Assembly (NCBI RefSeq): GCF_004115155.1
Contig: NZ_RDSM01000003.1
Coordinates: 310,001 to 374,000 of the forward strand
Length of the DNA stretch: 64,000 bases
Reading direction: 5' to 3'
Source: Granulicella sibirica
Lineage (GTDB): Bacteria > Acidobacteriota > Terriglobia > Terriglobales > Acidobacteriaceae
Shown: positions 37,503 to 46,406 of the stretch, piece after piece
Layout: the number at the start of each line of letters is the position of its first letter
How positions within the stretch are numbered: the stretch's first letter is position 1
Made by a program: the position numbers and the translations under genes
Notes under the pieces: generated by a model
Databases searched by the model: none
What the model saw: the letters and a program-made list of their open reading frames with translations, nothing else
Told to the model about the DNA's origin: nothing

Positions 37503-38711
37503 GTGGAAAGAGCGAAGAAAGCCGTCACGAAGAAGTCGCTCCCCTCACCCGGGCTGGCTCCGAAGGAGGACTCCCGCGCCTCCTCCGTTCAATCCGTCGT
37601 ACGCGCCTGCGCCATCCTCAAATGCTTCCGTAGCAATGCTGAAGTCCTGCAACTGGATGAGATCGCCACGCGCTGCGGCCTGCCCAAGCCGACTGCCTAC
37701 CGGCTCCTCGCCACGCTCGTCGAATGCGGCATGTTGCAGCGGCCGGAGCGCAATCGCTATCGCCTTCCTGGCTCCTCCCCGCGCCGTGTTCGCTATCGGT
37801 TCGGTTACGCCGCCCAGAGCGATATCTCTTCCTTCGCCCGCATCGTCTCCGACAGCATACGCAGCAGCGCCTACTCAGCCGGCATCGACCTCATCGTTCT
37901 CGATAACCACCTCAGTGCAAAGATTGCGCTCCGCAATGTGAACGCCTTCGTCCACGAGCGGGTCGACTTCGTCATCGAATTCCAGACCGTTGAAAAGGCT
38001 GCAACCGCAATCTCCGCGCGGCTCCGCCTAGCCGGCATTCCATGTCTTGCGATCGAGGTGCCCCACCCTCAGGCCTTCTATTTTGGAGCGAACAACTACC
38101 GCGCCGGCGTCATGGGAGGGCGAGCCCTCGGGCAGGCATGCCTCGACCAATGGCGCGGCCAGGCCGATCAGGTCCTGCTCCTCGAGCAGCTGGCCGCCGG
38201 GGCGCTTCCCCAGGCTCGCCTGACCGGCACCATCGCCGGGCTGCGCGAGGTGCTTCCCAAATTCTCGGAGCAGAACGTCGAGTTCCTTGAAGGGCACGGT
38301 CGATTCGCAAGTAGCTGGGAGGCGGCTCGCCGTTATCTCGCACGCTCGCGCGCCCAGCGTGTCCTCATCTCCGGGGTCAATGACGAGGGCTGTCGTGGCG
38401 CGCTGGCGGCATTCTCCGAGGCTGGACGCGCCGAACATTGCATCGTCGTCGGCCAGAACGCAAGCATGGAGGTTCGACAGGACATGCGACAACCAGGCTC
38501 CCGCTTCGTCGGCTCGGTCGGGTACTTTCCCGAGCAGTACGGCGATGCGGTCGTCTCCCTTGCCATCCGTGTGCTTGAAGGCGACCCGCCCCCTCCGTCG
38601 ACATTTGTCAAACACCAGCTCGTCACCCCGGAGAACGTCGACAAGCTCTATCCCCACGACGCACTCTCCGCGAAACAGGGGGGCGACTCGATCCTCTATA
38701 GCGGCCGATAA
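37503..38711 (+). CDS. Chimeric regulator: IclR-type HTH plus LacI-type sugar-binding domain
   Basis: 402 aa, start GTG 37503 with GGAGGG before it. Residues 27-90 are an IclR-like winged HTH (SSVQSVVRACAILKCF, LDEIATRCGLPKPTAYRLLATLVECGML, then RYRL). The following domain is not the IclR GAF-like sensor. Residues about 108-375 instead resemble a periplasmic-binding-protein/LacI core (AYSAGIDLIVLDN, AGIPCLAIEVP, NNYRAGVMGGRALG, VLISGVNDEGCRGALAAFSEAG, VGQNASMEVRQDMRQ, GSVGYFPEQYGDAVVSLAI). It lacks a signal peptide, so it is a cytoplasmic transcription factor sensing a sugar. Divergent from the isomerase-receptor-GH106 operon with palindromes between, it is the likely local regulator. Confidence 0.78.
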   Translation: MERAKKAVTKKSLPSPGLAPKEDSRASSVQSVVRACAILKCFRSNAEVLQLDEIATRCGLPKPTAYRLLATLVECGMLQRPERNRYRLPGSSPRRVRYRFGYAAQSDISSFARIVSDSIRSSAYSAGIDLIVLDNHLSAKIALRNVNAFVHERVDFVIEFQTVEKAATAISARLRLAGIPCLAIEVPHPQAFYFGANNYRAGVMGGRALGQACLDQWRGQADQVLLLEQLAAGALPQARLTGTIAGLREVLPKFSEQNVEFLEGHGRFASSWEAARRYLARSRAQRVLISGVNDEGCRGALAAFSEAGRAEHCIVVGQNASMEVRQDMRQPGSRFVGSVGYFPEQYGDAVVSLAIRVLEGDPPPPSTFVKHQLVTPENVDKLYPHDALSAKQGGDSILYSGR

Positions 38712-38740
38712 GAGGACGTCGATGTCGCCCGTGCGAACAA

Positions 38741-38956
38741 AACAGACCACTTTCCGAATACCGCAAAGTGACCACATTGACCGCACAACGCCCCACGTTC
38801 TACCGCTCAAAAACGTTCTGGTGAAACATTGGCAAATTCCTCTTCGCGTCTGCTAACCCCTTTGAAACACCACGATTACGGCAACGGCTTTCAGCGCCCC
38901 TAAAAAATACCACTTTATCCCCTAAATTCAATTCCGAGGTAGGACCTCTGAATTGA
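38741..38956 (+). repeat. 216-nt dispersed element, copy A (candidate structured RNA)
   Basis: Collinear with 62788-63003, same length. Shared blocks include AACAGACCACTTT (start), TGGTGAAACATTGGCAAAT (38819-38837), AACCCCTTT and CCACGATTAC (38870-38879). It ends in a hairpin: arms 38928-38940 and 38944-38956, 12 of 13 positions paired, core GAGGT-AGG-ACCTC. The outer arm differs in sequence from copy B but still pairs. Confidence 0.65.
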
Positions 38957-39262
38957 TGAAGGGCGAGGATTGTCAGACTGCGGACCCTTCGCACGTGGCA
39001 TTCGTCGGCAACAGGAAGTCCGTCTTAACCGTCGTACTCGTGAAAAAGCCACTTCGCAACCCCGGGCTATCGGCAACCGGAACCGCCCTGTACTGGTCAT
39101 TCCGCGCCGCTTGCGATAGTCTGTGCACATGCAGACGATTGCCCAGCTGAACTGTTGTTGTCATGGCTCCAACACCATGACATGCGCTGGTTGTCGGCTG
39201 AGTTTTTTTCCTGCCTGAAAGAGTGAACTGCGAACTCTTCGCAGGACTTCTCGAAGCAGGAC

Positions 39263-39292
39263 ACCCGCTTGTCAGCACACGCTGAGGCGGGT
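39263..39292 (+). promoter_or_regulatory. Leader hairpin upstream of TonB receptor at 39396
   Basis: ACCCGC (39263-39268) pairs with GCGGGT (39287-39292), and TCAGC (39272-39276) with GCTGA (39281-39285) inside it. TTTCGTGTTT follows, so it could act as a weak terminator or attenuator in the receptor leader. Confidence 0.4.
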
Positions 39293-39395
39293 TTCGTGTT
39301 TCTGACCGTCCGGCATCATCCCATAACATCCCATCCGGAATGCCGCTGATGTTGCTTCCCAAACAGGAAAACATTGGCTTCGAAAGGTTTCGCAG

Positions 39396-42300
39396 ATGTC
39401 TTTACCAAGACGTGCTCCTGCGCTCAAGAGCAGTTCTGATGTAACTCTCCAACGTGGGCGATCCCTCGCACCGCTACCCTTCGCCCTGCTGCTCTTCGCG
39501 CTCCTGCTCATCGCCCTCCCTGCCCGCGTGGCGATGGCGCAGTTCGTAACCGCATCCCTCCGCGGCACCGTGCAGGATCCTTCCGGCGCAACCGTATCAG
39601 GCGCGAAGGTCACCGTCACTAACACCTCCACCGGGGTCGCCGCTCATGCGGACACCGACACCGCCGGCCGTTTTATCTTTCCGTCTCTGGCACCCGGCGG
39701 ACCCTACCGCGTCTCCATTGAAGCGCCCGGCTTCAAGGCCGAAGAGCGTTCCGGCATCAACCTCGCCGTCAATCAGGTCGTCGACATTAACGTCCCCCTG
39801 CAGATTGGTGAGACCACACAGAAGGTAGAAGTGAACGCCGACGCCAGCCAGTTGGAGACCGACACCGCCGCCATCGGCCAGGTCATCGACAATCGCAGCG
39901 TCGACAATCTCCCGCTCAATCAGCGCAATGTCTACTCGCTCATGTTCCTCGTGCCCGGCGTCACCGGCAGCGTCACCTACCAGTACAACAGCCTCAACTT
40001 CTCGGTCAACGGAGGCCGTCCCGGTACTACGAGCGTCCTCGTCGACGGCATCCCCGCATCTCCGCCGCTCATCGTCCCCATCGGCGGCTTCGCCGTCTTT
40101 CCCTCCGTGGATGCAGTCCAGGAATTCAAGGTGGAAACCAACGCCTATTCCGCCGAGTTCGGCCGCAGCGGAAGTGGCATCGTCAACGTGATCCTCAAGC
40201 AGGGCACCAACAAATTCCACGGAAGTCTCTATGACTTCGTTCGTAACTCCGCGCTCGACGCAAATACCTTCTTCGCCAACCGCAATGGAACACCTCTGCC
40301 CAACTTCTCGCGCAACCAGTTCGGCGGCAGCCTGAACGGACCCGTGCGCATCCCGAAGGTCTACAACGGCAAGGACAAGACCTTCTTCCTCTTCTCCTAT
40401 GAGGGCTTACGGCAAGGCACCCAGACTGAGCTCACCACCACCGTACCCACCGCGCTGCAACGCGCTGGGGACTTCTCGCAAACCTTCACAGCCTCCGGCG
40501 CGCCAGTAGTCATCTACGATCCGAACACAACCACCGCTTCAGGCACTGGCTATGTGCGCCAGCCATTTGCCGGCAACAAGATCACGACCATCGATCCTGT
40601 TGCGGCCAAAATAATCGGTTATTATCCGTTGCCCAATCAGGCGGGCACCGCCTTCACCGGCACCAATAACTACTTCGCTTCCGGCACGTCGCAGTTGAAC
40701 ATCGACACCTTCGACACCCGTGTCGACGAGGTCTTCAACGAGCGCAACCGGCTCTTCGTCAGCTACTCCCGGCGCAACCTGTCCTCGCCTCCCGCGCTCC
40801 TCTTTCCACAGACAAGTCAGGTCGCCGAAGGAGGACAATTCCAGCCGCAAACCTCCAACAGCGCAGCCATCGACTACACCCGGACCATAAGCCCCACCTT
40901 CATCGTCGACGTTCCCTTCGGCTTCTCGCGCACCTTCATCAACTTCACGCCCATCAGCGCCGGTTTCAACCCTTCCACGCAGCTTGGTTTCCCCGGCTAC
41001 ATCGCCTCGAACGCCGACCATCTGCTCTTCCCTGGCATCGCTCCCGCGAACTACTACACCCTCGGAGACGCTGCCCAGGGGCAAACTCGTCGTGGCGGCT
41101 TCAATATCTACCTCCTCGGGGTCAACAACACCAAGATCCTTGGACAGCACGTCTTGAAGTTCGGCGGAGACATTCGCCTCTTGCAGGCCAACGATGTCGA
41201 GTCAGGCTCTTCGACCGGAAGTTACACCTTCACCAACGCCATCACCCAGGGACCGAACCCGAACGTAGCCACGGCGACTGGTGGTAACGCCTTGGCATCG
41301 CTTCTTCTGGGAGTCGGAACCGGCACCTACACCATCGGCTCAAAGAATGCCGCAACCCAGAGCCGTTACTACGGAGCCTATATCCAGGACGACTGGAAAG
41401 CCTTCAATCGCCTCACGGTCAACCTCGGCCTGCGCTATGACCTCGACATTCCCCGCACCGAACGCCACGACCGCGCTGAGACCTTCGATCCCAACGCAGC
41501 CTCGCCACTCGCCTCTGCCTCCGGCATCGCGGGTCTCACGGGCGGCGTAGCCTTCACTGGGGCCAATGGCGCGAGCCGCCGCCAGTTCAACCCGCAGTAC
41601 GCCAACTTCGGCCCCCGCATCGGCCTCGCCTATCAGGTCAACGGAAACACCGCCATTCGCGGAGCCTACGGTGTCTACTTCGGCCCCTCGCTGCGCTCTG
41701 CCGGTGCCACCATCGGCAACGAGGGCTTCAGCGCCGTCACCACCTACACCGGAAGCTCCAACGGCCTCACGCCTTCGGTCTTCCTTAGCAATCCCTTTCC
41801 AACCGGCCTGAACCAACCCGTCGGAAGCTCTCAAGGTCTCGCAACCGGCATCGGCTCATCCTTCGAGAATCCATTGATCGGGGATAACAAGGTCGGTTAC
41901 ACCCAGAACTACGACGTCGACATTCAGCGCCAGTTGCCCTTCAACATCCTCGTGGACGCCGCGTACGTCGGCAGCCACGGCGTACACCTTAACAAGTCCG
42001 GAGAGTCCGACTGGAACGCCAACCAGCTCACGCCCGCCGCACTCGCCCTTGGAACCCAGTTGCAGCAAAGCGTAGCCAACCCCTTCTACGGCATCATCAC
42101 CACCGGCGCGGAGTCCGGCAAGACCATCCCACGCAGCTATCTCGCGGCCCCATTTCCCCAGTTCACCGCCGTTTACCTGTCCTACCTCAGCGGTGGATAT
42201 GAGATCTACAACGCCTTCCAACTCAAGGTGAACAAGCGCATCTCTCACGGCCTCAGCGCCCTCGTCTCCTACACGGCGCAGAAGCAGATCGACAACTACT

Positions 42301-42938
42301 CCGGCATCCAGAACGTCGGCAACATTACCGGCGGCATCCAGAACATCTACAACCCAGGTGCCGAGCGTTCTATCTCGTCGAACAACCTCTCGCGAGTCCT
42401 GGTCGTGAGCGGGGTCTACGCTCTTCCCTTCGGGCGCGGGCAACAGTTCGGCAGCCAATGGAGCAAGCCACTCGACGCGCTCCTGGGAGGCTGGCAGATC
42501 AACGGGATCACCACCCAGCAGACTGGATTCCCGCTCTCCCCATCAACCCAGAACACCTCCAACTCCGGAAGCAACGTCCTTCGCCCGAATCTCACCGGCG
42601 TCAGCCCTGTCGTCCACGGCCCGATCATCTCCAGGTTGAACGGCTACCTGAACACCGCCGCCTTCTCGCAGCCTGCTCCCTTCACCTTCGGCAACGCTCC
42701 ACGAACGCTCTCCGCTGTTCGGGGTCCCGGAACCCACAATCTCGACTTCTCGCTCTTCAAGAACTTCCACCCCACCGAGAAAGTAGCGCTCGAGTTCCGC
42801 GCCGAAGCCTTCAACCTGCTCAACCAGGTCGTCTTCGGAACTCCCAACATGACCCTCTCATCAGGACAGTTCGGCGTTATCAGCAGTCAGGCCAACACCC
42901 CGCGGCAAATCCAACTGGCAGTCAAGGCTGTCTTCTAA
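39396..42938 (+). CDS. Oar-type TonB-dependent receptor of sulfatase module, copy 1
   Basis: 1180 aa. Signal peptide within residues 20-49 (LPFALLLFALLLIALPARVAMAQ), carboxypeptidase-regulatory-like domain (GTVQDPSGATVSGAKVTV, PYRVSIEAPGF), plug with LPLNQRNVYSLMFLVPGV and VDAVQEFKVETNAYSAEFGR, barrel ending VKAVF. AAAGG lies before the ATG. The sulfatase at 43023 starts 84 bp after its stop codon, so import and desulfation of a sulfated glycan are probably coupled. Confidence 0.87.
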   Translation: MSLPRRAPALKSSSDVTLQRGRSLAPLPFALLLFALLLIALPARVAMAQFVTASLRGTVQDPSGATVSGAKVTVTNTSTGVAAHADTDTAGRFIFPSLAPGGPYRVSIEAPGFKAEERSGINLAVNQVVDINVPLQIGETTQKVEVNADASQLETDTAAIGQVIDNRSVDNLPLNQRNVYSLMFLVPGVTGSVTYQYNSLNFSVNGGRPGTTSVLVDGIPASPPLIVPIGGFAVFPSVDAVQEFKVETNAYSAEFGRSGSGIVNVILKQGTNKFHGSLYDFVRNSALDANTFFANRNGTPLPNFSRNQFGGSLNGPVRIPKVYNGKDKTFFLFSYEGLRQGTQTELTTTVPTALQRAGDFSQTFTASGAPVVIYDPNTTTASGTGYVRQPFAGNKITTIDPVAAKIIGYYPLPNQAGTAFTGTNNYFASGTSQLNIDTFDTRVDEVFNERNRLFVSYSRRNLSSPPALLFPQTSQVAEGGQFQPQTSNSAAIDYTRTISPTFIVDVPFGFSRTFINFTPISAGFNPSTQLGFPGYIASNADHLLFPGIAPANYYTLGDAAQGQTRRGGFNIYLLGVNNTKILGQHVLKFGGDIRLLQANDVESGSSTGSYTFTNAITQGPNPNVATATGGNALASLLLGVGTGTYTIGSKNAATQSRYYGAYIQDDWKAFNRLTVNLGLRYDLDIPRTERHDRAETFDPNAASPLASASGIAGLTGGVAFTGANGASRRQFNPQYANFGPRIGLAYQVNGNTAIRGAYGVYFGPSLRSAGATIGNEGFSAVTTYTGSSNGLTPSVFLSNPFPTGLNQPVGSSQGLATGIGSSFENPLIGDNKVGYTQNYDVDIQRQLPFNILVDAAYVGSHGVHLNKSGESDWNANQLTPAALALGTQLQQSVANPFYGIITTGAESGKTIPRSYLAAPFPQFTAVYLSYLSGGYEIYNAFQLKVNKRISHGLSALVSYTAQKQIDNYSGIQNVGNITGGIQNIYNPGAERSISSNNLSRVLVVSGVYALPFGRGQQFGSQWSKPLDALLGGWQINGITTQQTGFPLSPSTQNTSNSGSNVLRPNLTGVSPVVHGPIISRLNGYLNTAAFSQPAPFTFGNAPRTLSAVRGPGTHNLDFSLFKNFHPTEKVALEFRAEAFNLLNQVVFGTPNMTLSSGQFGVISSQANTPRQIQLAVKAVF

Positions 42939-43022
42939 CTCGCGAGTCAGACCGTTATCGTTGAAAATCGTGAAGCGAAGAATCCGCGTCCGCCGAATGC
43001 AAACACTTTGGAGAACAGTTCT

Positions 43023-44537
43023 ATGAGCAACCCGAAAGAGCAAAATGCAGTCCACAAGGAAGCCGTCGAGACGCAGGGCGTCCCATCACGCAGAGAGTTC
43101 CTCCAGGGCGGCCTCGCCGTCGCGGGAACAGTCCTCGCCTCAACCGTAGGCGTTCCTGCCGCATCCGCCGACCCTGCTCCCAAACGCCCGAACCTCGTCT
43201 TCTTCTTCGGCGAAGGCCAGCGCGCCGACGCCCTCTCGATCGCGGGAAACAATATCCTGAAGACCCCGAACCATGACCGCATCGGCCGCGAAGGGGTTCA
43301 CTTCAACAACGCCTTCTGCACCAATGCCCTATGCGCTCCCGCCCGCGCCGCCGCCCTCACCGGCATGTACTCGCGCTCGACCGGAGCCCTCTCGAACGAG
43401 CATATGAACGCTCCCCTGCCCTCCGACATCCCGCTCTTCACCGACCTCCTCCGCGAGGCCGGATACGAAGTAGCCATCCTCGGCAAGGTCCACGTCCGCA
43501 ACGGCGTCGAAGAGCGCAACTGGGACTACTACTTCGGCCATAACAATCCAGGCAACGACTACGTCAACCCCTTCTTCAAAGAGGGCCGCAAGGGGGTCGT
43601 CGGCCCCGAGAAACGTTATAAGAACGTATATCCCGACGACCTGACCGTCGATAAAGCACTCGCCTGGCTCGAGGAAGATCGCGGCGACAAGCCCTTCTGC
43701 CTCCTGGTCTGGTTCGTCGCACCCCACGAACCCTTCTTCCGCCCCCGCCGGCATCTCGACCTTTACAACGGCGTCCCCGTGCCCAAACCAGCCACGTTCG
43801 ACGATGACCTCAAAGGCTATCCAGGAAAAGCGAAGAGCTTTAGCGAAGGCAACAACAAGATTGGGACCACCTCCAGCCATGTCGCCGTAGGCTCACTCGA
43901 AGGGCTTACCAAGGACTACTACGCTGGCCTCGTCGCCGTTGACGAAAACATCGGTCGAGTCTTCAAGTACCTCGAGAAGAAGAACATCCTCGACGACACA
44001 GCCATCGTCCAAGGCTCGGACCACGGATACTTCCTGGGGGAGTTCCGCCTCTTTGATAAGCGCCTCATGTACGAGCCATCCATCCGCGTACCCTTACAAA
44101 TTCGTTACCCGAAGCGCATCCCCGCTCACACGGTCCGAGAAGAGATGGTTCTCGATATTGACCTCGCGCCCACCTTCCTCGATCTCGCAGGCGTTGCCGC
44201 TCCCGCGCACATGCAGGGTAAGAGCGTCCTTCCGCTCGCAAAGAAAGCCGACCCCGGCTTCCGCAAGGAATGGCTCTACGAGTACTACGAATACCCCAAC
44301 CCGGAGAACGTAGCCGTACATCGAGGTATTCGAACAGACCGCTATAAGCTCATCCACTTCTACAAGGACGAGCCCGAGGCCTTCGAACTCTACGATCTGC
44401 AATCCGACCCCAAGGAGGCCCAGAACCTCTACGATCGCCCCGAACATGCCACCCTTCAAAATCACCTCAAGACGCGCCTGAAGGAACTGCAGGACGGCGT
44501 ACCGGCCCGTCCGGAGTTATCGAAAACAACAAGCTAA
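43023..44537 (+). CDS. Exported sulfatase 1 (family S1 type, altered metal site)
   Basis: 504 aa from ATG 43023 (GGAG nine bases before). SRREFLQGG with a hydrophobic stretch to ASA (49) is a Tat signal. LCAPARAAALTG (103-114) holds Cys104, the residue oxidised to formylglycine, in a C-x-P-x-R frame. GSDHGYFLGEF and HMQGKSVLP are also sulfatase-like. The first metal-binding segment normally reads Asp-Asp after the first strand; here it is FFFGEGQRADAL, with Glu-Gly. The enzyme may bind calcium differently or prefer another ester. It follows the receptor at 39396 in the same direction. Confidence 0.82.
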   Translation: MSNPKEQNAVHKEAVETQGVPSRREFLQGGLAVAGTVLASTVGVPAASADPAPKRPNLVFFFGEGQRADALSIAGNNILKTPNHDRIGREGVHFNNAFCTNALCAPARAAALTGMYSRSTGALSNEHMNAPLPSDIPLFTDLLREAGYEVAILGKVHVRNGVEERNWDYYFGHNNPGNDYVNPFFKEGRKGVVGPEKRYKNVYPDDLTVDKALAWLEEDRGDKPFCLLVWFVAPHEPFFRPRRHLDLYNGVPVPKPATFDDDLKGYPGKAKSFSEGNNKIGTTSSHVAVGSLEGLTKDYYAGLVAVDENIGRVFKYLEKKNILDDTAIVQGSDHGYFLGEFRLFDKRLMYEPSIRVPLQIRYPKRIPAHTVREEMVLDIDLAPTFLDLAGVAAPAHMQGKSVLPLAKKADPGFRKEWLYEYYEYPNPENVAVHRGIRTDRYKLIHFYKDEPEAFELYDLQSDPKEAQNLYDRPEHATLQNHLKTRLKELQDGVPARPELSKTTS

Positions 44538-44673
44538 GGGGTTAGGGCGTCCGATCACCATCGATGAGTCAGATCGGGCGCCTCGATCCTCGTAGCTTGA
44601 CGTGTGGTAGGACCCATGAGAACGTTAGTTATGCGCGCGAGAAATAGTTTCCAGATGAAAGCCCAGCTCTGTT

Positions 44674-44686
44674 GTTGCAATGCAAC
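44674..44686. promoter_or_regulatory. Palindrome GTTGCA-A-TGCAAC upstream of sulfatase 2
   Basis: Perfect 6-1-6 inverted repeat in the 285-bp gap between sulfatase 1 and 2; overlaps a CTGTTGTTG box (44669-44677). A candidate repressor site; nothing links it to a particular regulator. Confidence 0.35.
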
Positions 44687-44752
44687 GCAGTCCTGTGGCG
44701 CGATTGGAATACTCTCGGCATAACCGAAACTACCCGGTTTTTGAGTTCACCC

Positions 44753-44779
44753 CGCCCACTCTCCGTGGGCGTTTTCTTT
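44753..44779 (+). terminator. Intrinsic terminator (or attenuator) ahead of sulfatase 2
   Basis: CGCCCAC (44753-44759), 5-nt loop, GTGGGCG (44765-44771), then TTTTCTTT. A weaker AACCG/CGGTT stem with a T-run lies just before (44722-44743). It lies only 43 bp before the next start codon, so it may end the receptor-sulfatase 1 message or attenuate sulfatase 2. Confidence 0.7.
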
Positions 44780-44822
44780 GTTCGTGCGAACGCGCTCACC
44801 CTCCCCATCCATCGGAGTTCGC

Positions 44823-46241
44823 ATGCACAACCTAACACGTAGAAGCTTTGTCTGGACTACCCTTGCCGCTACCTCGGGCATAGCCTTTGGTGCCGGCAAG
44901 CAGCGCAAAGGCCGTCGTCCAAACATCATCTTTATTCTCGCGGACGACATGGGCTATGGCGACCCAGGCGTCTACGGCCAGAAAAAGTTCTCCACTCCAA
45001 ACATCGATCGGCTCGCCGCCGAAGGCGTGCGCTTCACCCAGGCCTATGCCGGCGCACCTGTCTGCGCTCCATCGCGCAGTTCCCTTATGACAGGCCTTAA
45101 TGGCGGTCACACCCGCGTTCGCGATAACTTTGCGCTCGCCGGAGGGCACGTTGGTCACAAGGGCAAACAAGAGATTCGCCGAGCCAGCCTCACGCCGGAA
45201 GACCACACCATCGCGGATTATTTATCAAGAGATGGTTACGCCACGGCTCTCTTCGGAAAATGGCACTTGGACGGTTACGATCCCCAGGCTACGCCAAACC
45301 GCCACGGCTTCGACACGTTCAAAGGATGGCTGACGCAGACGGGAAGTACGCAAGGCTACTTTCCTGCCCAGCGCTACGACAACGGACGCCTGATCGACCT
45401 CCCGGAGAATGCCAACGGAAAGCAGGGTCTCTACGCGACGAACATCGTGACGGACGATGCCGTCGCCTACATCCGACAACATCTCCAGGATCCTTTCTTC
45501 CTCTACGTCGCGTACGACGCCCCGCATAGCCCCTATCTCGCACCGGACTTCGGCTCCTACGCCCACGAATCGTGGGATGACGATGAGAAGACCTACGCGG
45601 CCATGATCGAATATCTCGATCGCGGAATCGGCCGCATCCTCGAAACGATCAAAACGAGCGGGCTCGACCAGGACACCATCGTCTTCTTTGCCTCCGATAA
45701 TGGTCCACGCTCCGAGCCAACGCCGCAGCAGACCAGGGTCATCGACTTCTTCGATTCGAACGGCCCCCTTCACGGTTACAAACGGGATATGTACGAAGGC
45801 GGCATACGCGACCCACTGATCGTCCGCTGGCCCAGCCATATCCCCGCAGGCCGGACGAGCGACGTTCCCACCTACTTTCCAGACTTTGTTCCAACCGCGC
45901 TCGACCTTGCCGGAGCTCCTGTGGAACACTCCGATGGCATCAGCCTTCGTCCCTATCTCTTGAAACCTGATCGTAAGTTCGAAGATCGCTTCCTCTATTG
46001 GGAGTTCTACGAACCGAGCTTCGAACAGGCGGTTCGCTGGGGCAAGTGGAAGGCAGTTCGACATGGGCGGTCCGGCCCACTCGAACTCTACGATCTCTCC
46101 AACGATCCGGCGGAGAAGACCGACATCGCGTCTGCTCATCCGGACGTAGTTGCCCGTATCGAGCAACACATCCGTGCTACCCACACTCCCTCCGTCGAAT
46201 ATCCCGACCGAGTGGAGAACAGCAAGGAAAACCAGCCTTGA
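44823..46241 (+). CDS. Exported arylsulfatase A-like sulfatase 2
   Basis: 472 aa from ATG 44823 (CGGAG five bases before). A short Tat-like signal (LTRRSFVWTTLAATSG). Asp41-Asp42 (NIIFILADDMGYGD) and Cys81 in VCAPSRSSLMTG give a complete S1 sulfatase active site; GKWHLDGY, APHSPYLAP and FASDNGPRSEP are further landmarks. It removes sulfate esters from glycans or aryl sulfates in the periplasm after formylglycine formation by a maturase that is not in this window. It is followed by the receptor at 46407. Confidence 0.88.
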   Translation: MHNLTRRSFVWTTLAATSGIAFGAGKQRKGRRPNIIFILADDMGYGDPGVYGQKKFSTPNIDRLAAEGVRFTQAYAGAPVCAPSRSSLMTGLNGGHTRVRDNFALAGGHVGHKGKQEIRRASLTPEDHTIADYLSRDGYATALFGKWHLDGYDPQATPNRHGFDTFKGWLTQTGSTQGYFPAQRYDNGRLIDLPENANGKQGLYATNIVTDDAVAYIRQHLQDPFFLYVAYDAPHSPYLAPDFGSYAHESWDDDEKTYAAMIEYLDRGIGRILETIKTSGLDQDTIVFFASDNGPRSEPTPQQTRVIDFFDSNGPLHGYKRDMYEGGIRDPLIVRWPSHIPAGRTSDVPTYFPDFVPTALDLAGAPVEHSDGISLRPYLLKPDRKFEDRFLYWEFYEPSFEQAVRWGKWKAVRHGRSGPLELYDLSNDPAEKTDIASAHPDVVARIEQHIRATHTPSVEYPDRVENSKENQP

Positions 46242-46406
46242 CATCCAATAACTCCAATTCGGCGCAGGCCTCGAACAGCGTATTCCGTTGTTGCGAGCGC
46301 GTGCTTGCCTGTTGCTGACATCGAAGCTAGCCCTCTCTCTTCATCCTTCAAGCCAACATCCCTTCGGCCCCAAAGTGCGCCGCTCCCATTTCGAAAGGAA
46401 ATTCCT

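Larger units (their letters stand above)
38712..39395. other. 684-bp intergenic region with repeat copy A and leader hairpin
   Basis: No credible gene. It holds the 216-nt element at 38741-38956 and a hairpin at 39263-39292. The short frames on either strand have no ribosome-binding sites or recognisable products. CTGTTGTTG at 39152-39160 recurs before other genes of the sulfatase region. Confidence 0.6.
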
